A stretch of DNA of 64,000 nucleotides from CBDDLD01 sp965230605. Its GTDB lineage: Bacteria; Bacteroidota; Bacteroidia; Flavobacteriales; Flavobacteriaceae. The stretch spans positions 248,001-312,000 of the forward strand of contig CBDDLD010000004.1 in assembly GCA_965230605.1 (NCBI GenBank). Reading direction: 5' to 3'. Positions 60,768 through 64,000 of this stretch are shown here, one piece after another; positions within the stretch are counted from its first letter, which is position 1, and every line of letters starts with the position of its first letter. Position numbers and translations under genes: made by a program. The notes below the pieces were generated by a model that saw nothing but the letters and a program-made list of their open reading frames with translations, did no database searches and was not told where the DNA came from.

Positions 60768-61058
60768 ATGACAAAAGCTGATTTAGTAGCGAAAATATCT
60801 GAAAAGTTAGGTATAGAAAAAGGTGATGTACAAGCTACAGTGGAATCATTCATGGACGAAGTAAAAACCTCATTAGAAAGCGGAGATAATGTATATTTAA
60901 GAGGTTTCGGAAGCTTCATAATTAAAACTAGAGCGGAAAAAACAGGACGTAATATTTCTAAAAATACGACGATCAAAATACCTGCTCACAATATACCAGC
61001 ATTTAAACCTGCTAAAGTATTTTTAGAAGGCGTTAAGTCTAATGTTGAAGTAAACTAA
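60768..61058 (+). CDS. HU/IHF-family DNA-binding protein
   Basis: Histone-like dimeric protein that bends and compacts DNA. The 96 residues begin MTKADLVAKISEKLGIEKGDVQATVESFMDEV (dimer helices), then GDNVYLRGFGSFIIKTRAEKTGRN with the flexible DNA arm, and IPAHNIPAFKPAKVF at the tip in the place of the usual RNPxT turn. This fits the HU-beta/IHF group. It has its own promoter and is followed by a 29-residue ribosomal-type gene. HU or IHF cannot be told apart by sequence alone. Confidence 0.95.
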   Translation: MTKADLVAKISEKLGIEKGDVQATVESFMDEVKTSLESGDNVYLRGFGSFIIKTRAEKTGRNISKNTTIKIPAHNIPAFKPAKVFLEGVKSNVEVN

Positions 61059-61096
61059 AACATTAAAAAAAATATTAATTTAAAAGACATTTATTT

Positions 61097-61186
61097 ATGC
61101 CAAGTGGTAAAAAAAGAAAAAGGCACAAGGTAGCGACGCATAAGCGTAAAAAACGTAGACGCGCTAATCGTCACAAAAAGAAATAA
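61097..61186 (+). CDS. AURKAIP1/COX24 (mS38/bS22-like) tiny basic protein
   Basis: A 29-residue protein, MPSGKKRKRHKVATHKRKKR followed by RRANRHKKK, consisting almost only of Lys, Arg and His. This matches the short AURKAIP1/COX24 domain, the bacterial relatives of the mitochondrial ribosomal protein mS38 (called bS22 in mycobacteria). It probably binds rRNA near the decoding region of the small subunit. It is 38 bases after the HU gene and has its own terminator. Its small size means that routine gene finders can miss it. Confidence 0.88.
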   Translation: MPSGKKRKRHKVATHKRKKRRRANRHKKK

Positions 61187-61193
61187 ATTGATA

Positions 61194-61219
61194 AAAGTAG
61201 TTTCTCTAACTACTTTTTT
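61194..61219 (+). terminator. intrinsic terminator after the tiny ribosomal-type gene
   Basis: Stem AAAGTAGTT (61194-61202) / AACTACTTT (61208-61216), five-base loop, followed by further T. It separates the HU unit from rng. Confidence 0.85.
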
Positions 61220-61323
61220 CAGTTTTAAAAAACGTTCTTTGATATAAGGTCTACAGAAGTATACAAAAAGTATTACGCTGCAGATCTGTTGGATTTAAAA
61301 TCCTGTGTCAATTTAAAAGTATA

Positions 61324-61349
61324 ATCCATCTATCTCAATTGAGATGGAT
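61324..61349 (+). promoter_or_regulatory. palindromic hairpin in the leader of rng
   Basis: Arms ATCCATCT (61324-61331) and AGATGGAT (61342-61349), enclosing a perfect 14-bp palindrome ATCTCAATTGAGAT (61332-61345). The ATG of rng is 14 bases downstream. It may be a regulatory RNA stem or a protein operator. Confidence 0.55.
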
Positions 61350-61362
61350 ATAAATTAACATT

Positions 61363-62904
61363 ATGAACAAGGAATTAATCGTAAGATCAAGTTCAGATAT
61401 TGTTGATTTTGCCTTATTAAAAGATGGAAAACTTATTGAATTACATAAAGATGAAGAGGATAACAATTTTGCAGTTGGAGATATTTTTATTGCCAAAATA
61501 CGCAAAGTTGTACCAGGACTAAATGCTGCATTTGTTAATGTAGGTTACGAGAAAGATGCATTTTTGCATTATCACGATTTAGGACCTCAATTACCTTCTC
61601 TTTTAAAATTCATTAAACGTGTAAGCACAGGGAAATTAAGAGATTACTCTTTAAAAAACTTTCCTTTTGAAAAGGACATTGATAAAAACGGAGCTATTGC
61701 TAACGTTTTAAAATCAAATCAGTCCATTTTAGTACAAGTAGTTAAAGAACCAATATCTACTAAAGGGCCTCGCATTAGTTCAGAATTATCTATTGCAGGG
61801 AGATACATTGTACTAGTCCCGTTTTCTAACAGAATATCAATTTCTCAAAAGATCGAATCTAATGAAGAAAAAGATAGATTGAAACGTCTAGTAAAAAGTA
61901 TTACCCCTAAAGGATTTGGTGTAATTATTCGTACCGTAGCTGAAGGCAAGAAAGTTGCCGAGCTCGACAATGATTTACAAAATTTGCTGAACCGATGGAC
62001 AGCAATGTGTAAAAAGCTTTATAAGGCACATCACCCTACAAAAGTATTGGGTGAAATGAATAAAGCATCCTCAATTTTAAGAGACATATTTAACGATTCG
62101 TTTTCAGGAATAGTTGTAGATGATGAAACATTGTATTTACAAGTTAAAGATTATGTGCAACAAATTGCTCCAAAGAAAGAATCTATAGTTAAATACTACA
62201 AAAATGGAATTCCAATTTTTGAAAAGTTTGGAATTGAACGTCAAATAAAGACATCGTTTGGACGCACAGTATCTATGGCAAAAGGAGCGTATTTGGTTAT
62301 AGAACATACCGAAGCACTTCATGTTATAGATGTTAATAGCGGCAATCGATCTAACAAAGAAAAAAACCAAGAGGATACAGCTTTAGAAGTCAATTTAATC
62401 TCAGCTTCTGAAATTGCACGTCAGTTACGACTGCGTGATATGGGAGGCATTATCGTCGTAGATTTCATTGATATGGGCAGGGCTGAAAATAGAAAAGCCC
62501 TATACAATCATCTTAGAGACGAAATGAAAGATGATAAAGCAAAACATAAAATATTGCCGCCGAGTAAGTTTGGTTTGGTGCAAATTACTAGACAACGCGT
62601 TAGGCCAGAACGCAATATTAAAACAAAAGAAGAGAATCCTAACCTTGAAGGGAGCGAAATTGAAGCGCCAATTAAAGTGATAGAGCGTATTACTAACGAT
62701 CTAGAACGGATTCTTAAAAAAGACTATAAAAAGATAACTTTAAATGCACATCCTTTTATAGCAGCCTTTTTAACCAAAGGGTTCCCATCGGTACGATCAA
62801 AGTGGTTCTTTGATTATAAAAAATGGGTAAAAGTTATACCCAGAGATGCTTACACTTATCTTGAATACCATTTTTTTGATAAAGATGGTAACAAAATCAA
62901 ATAA
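61363..62904 (+). CDS. rng: ribonuclease E/G family endoribonuclease
   Basis: Single-strand endoribonuclease for rRNA and mRNA processing. The 513 residues are of RNase G size. An S1 domain is embedded near the N-terminus (NNFAVGDIFIAKIRKVVPGLNAAFVNVGYEKDAFLHYHD). The 5' sensor and catalytic core follow, with the metal-binding Asp in VIDVNSGNRS and IIVVDFIDMGRAENRK, and KFGLVQITRQRVRPE before the last part. The CPxCxGxG zinc-link is not visible after RQRVRPE. No long scaffold domain as in RNase E is present. Preceded by a palindromic leader stem and ended by a strong terminator. Confidence 0.95.
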   Translation: MNKELIVRSSSDIVDFALLKDGKLIELHKDEEDNNFAVGDIFIAKIRKVVPGLNAAFVNVGYEKDAFLHYHDLGPQLPSLLKFIKRVSTGKLRDYSLKNFPFEKDIDKNGAIANVLKSNQSILVQVVKEPISTKGPRISSELSIAGRYIVLVPFSNRISISQKIESNEEKDRLKRLVKSITPKGFGVIIRTVAEGKKVAELDNDLQNLLNRWTAMCKKLYKAHHPTKVLGEMNKASSILRDIFNDSFSGIVVDDETLYLQVKDYVQQIAPKKESIVKYYKNGIPIFEKFGIERQIKTSFGRTVSMAKGAYLVIEHTEALHVIDVNSGNRSNKEKNQEDTALEVNLISASEIARQLRLRDMGGIIVVDFIDMGRAENRKALYNHLRDEMKDDKAKHKILPPSKFGLVQITRQRVRPERNIKTKEENPNLEGSEIEAPIKVIERITNDLERILKKDYKKITLNAHPFIAAFLTKGFPSVRSKWFFDYKKWVKVIPRDAYTYLEYHFFDKDGNKIK

Positions 62905-62912
62905 TATCGATT

Positions 62913-62944
62913 AAAAAGCCCGTCCATTGGACGGGCTTTTTTTG
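62913..62944. terminator. intrinsic terminator after rng
   Basis: Perfect stem AAAAAGCCCGTCC / GGACGGGCTTTTT around ATT, with a T-run. It lies between convergent rng and the aldo/keto reductase gene and works in both directions. Confidence 0.93.
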
Positions 62945-62960
62945 TTATATATATTTTTAT

Positions 62961-63998
62961 TTATGGTGCCGGATTAGGGATTTCAGCATGTACCGCATTA
63001 ATTGCAGCCATAACCTCTTTACTAAGTGAAATATTAATACTATCAATATTTTCTTCAAGTTGTTCCAATGATGTAGCGCCTATAATATTACTTGTTATAA
63101 AAGGACGCTGATTTACAAAGGCTAAGGCCATTTGCGCTAAACTCATACCGTTGTCTTCAGCAATCTTTAAATAACGCTTAGTTGCTTTTGTGGCTTGCTC
63201 ACCACTATACCTGGCAAATCTTGGAAATAGTTTTAAACGCGCATTATCTGCTGCAGTTCCTTTTACATATTTACCTGAAAGTACACCAAAAGCCATTGGT
63301 GAGTATGCTAATAATCCAATATTCTCTCTTAAAGACGTCTCAGCAAGATCACCTTCAAATGTCCTGCACAATAACGAATATGCATTTTGAATAGTGATCA
63401 TTCTCGGAAGATCATTAGCTTTAGATTCTTGAAGATAGCGCATAGTTCCCCATGCTTTTTCATTTGAGATTCCAATTTGCCTTACTTTTCCCGATTTTAT
63501 GATCTCATCAAGATTATGTAAGATTTCATTGAAATTATCTTCCCATGAATCACTTGGGTTATGATTATAATCTCTAATACCAAAAGTATTGGTTTGGCGT
63601 TCCGGCCAATGCAATTGATAGAGGTCAATATAATCGGTTTGCAGGCGCTTTAGACTATTATCTACGGCTTCATTTAAAGCACTTTTACTAAACCCTGTAG
63701 TTCTTATATGTGCTGTGTAATCACCAGGGCCGGCAATTTTTGTAGCTAATATGACTTTATCTCTAGTACCTCTGCTAGAAAACCAATTACCAATAATACG
63801 TTCTGTCTCAGCATAGGTTTCTGCGGTGGCTGGCACAGGGTATAACTCGGCAACATCAAAAAAGTTAACACCTTTATCTGTAGCCAGATCCATTTGTGCA
63901 AAGCCTTCTTCTTGGGTGTTCTGATTTCCCCAGGTCATGGTTCCTAAACAAATTTTACTGACTTTGATATCAGTATTAGGAAGGTTAGTGTATTTCAT
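62961..63998 (-). CDS. aldo/keto reductase, Tas-like
   Basis: NADP(H)-dependent oxidoreductase with a TIM-barrel, 345 residues, close in layout to E. coli Tas. The catalytic tetrad is visible: Asp in NFFDVAELYP with the Tyr four places on, Lys in ILATKIAG, and His in IDLYQLHWPE. The nucleotide-binding end is SNIIGATSLEQLEENI. The ATG at 63996-63998 lies 3 bases from the window edge, so its promoter and neighbours are outside. The substrate cannot be told; the group reduces various aldehydes. The gene appears complete. Confidence 0.93.
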   Translation of the reverse strand: MKYTNLPNTDIKVSKICLGTMTWGNQNTQEEGFAQMDLATDKGVNFFDVAELYPVPATAETYAETERIIGNWFSSRGTRDKVILATKIAGPGDYTAHIRTTGFSKSALNEAVDNSLKRLQTDYIDLYQLHWPERQTNTFGIRDYNHNPSDSWEDNFNEILHNLDEIIKSGKVRQIGISNEKAWGTMRYLQESKANDLPRMITIQNAYSLLCRTFEGDLAETSLRENIGLLAYSPMAFGVLSGKYVKGTAADNARLKLFPRFARYSGEQATKATKRYLKIAEDNGMSLAQMALAFVNQRPFITSNIIGATSLEQLEENIDSINISLSKEVMAAINAVHAEIPNPAP

Positions 63999-64000
63999 CA

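Noticed and set aside
61274..61316. Stretch with GGATTTAAAATCC that resembles the anticodon arm of a tRNA-Leu(TAA)
   Set aside because: No acceptor stem, no T-loop GTTCRA and no D-loop around it; it is most likely a chance palindrome in the rng leader.

Overview
The window is a stretch of chromosome from a member of the Bacteroidota, most likely a marine Flavobacteriaceae. The evidence is the AT-rich sequence, gliding genes gldD and gldE, Oar-like and other TonB-dependent receptors, DUF4270 and GldD-type lipoproteins, a split atpD-atpC pair, a DksA-like gene behind a long ileS, and promoters of the Bacteroidota type (a -7 box reading TAnnTTTG, often with TTG near -33). I cannot name the genus. 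No tRNA, rRNA, CRISPR array, insertion sequence or integrase was seen. Gene density is high and no gene-free gap exceeds 300 bases.

Left part (1-19452). A truncated flotillin and its NfeD-like partner are followed by a lone beta-ketoacyl synthase. A Coa1-like gene and an unfamiliar pair (lipoprotein plus a 926-residue coiled-coil and beta-barrel protein) separate these from a biotin operon: membrane protein, bioF, DUF2007 protein, bioD, bioA. A REP-like inverted pair sits exactly between bioD and bioA. Next come umuC-umuD (reversed order), atpD-atpC with a minimal epsilon subunit, and a TonB receptor paired with an SGNH lipase lipoprotein.

Middle part (19620-36831). A glycogen-synthase-like half protein, a DUF4270 lipoprotein and glmS form one operon, divergent from panC-panD and a flippase-like membrane protein. 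Two tandem exported alpha/beta hydrolases follow, both with Asp where the nucleophilic Ser is expected. Then come radA, a sulfatase lipoprotein with a non-canonical sulfatase motif, ileS with a dksA-like gene, an adhesin-like exported protein and lspA.

Accessory insert (36962-39317). A surface-type lipoprotein with a C-terminal GH19 lysozyme/chitinase domain is followed by a small lipocalin-like lipoprotein and two tiny membrane proteins. This is the best candidate for an undescribed system, for example a cell-surface lytic effector with immunity.

Right part (39314-64000). A folate cyclo-ligase, an AstE/AspA-like zinc hydrolase and RimK overlap as an operon. uvrC is followed by a patatin-type phospholipase fused to an outer-membrane barrel. 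An aromatic amino acid catabolic run (hmgA, hpd, tryptophan 2,3-dioxygenase) is interleaved with envelope genes and ends in an M23 peptidase and pgi. An Oar-like receptor, then the conserved set gldD-gldE-ssb-mutY, HU, a 29-residue ribosomal-type protein, rng and an aldo/keto reductase close the window.
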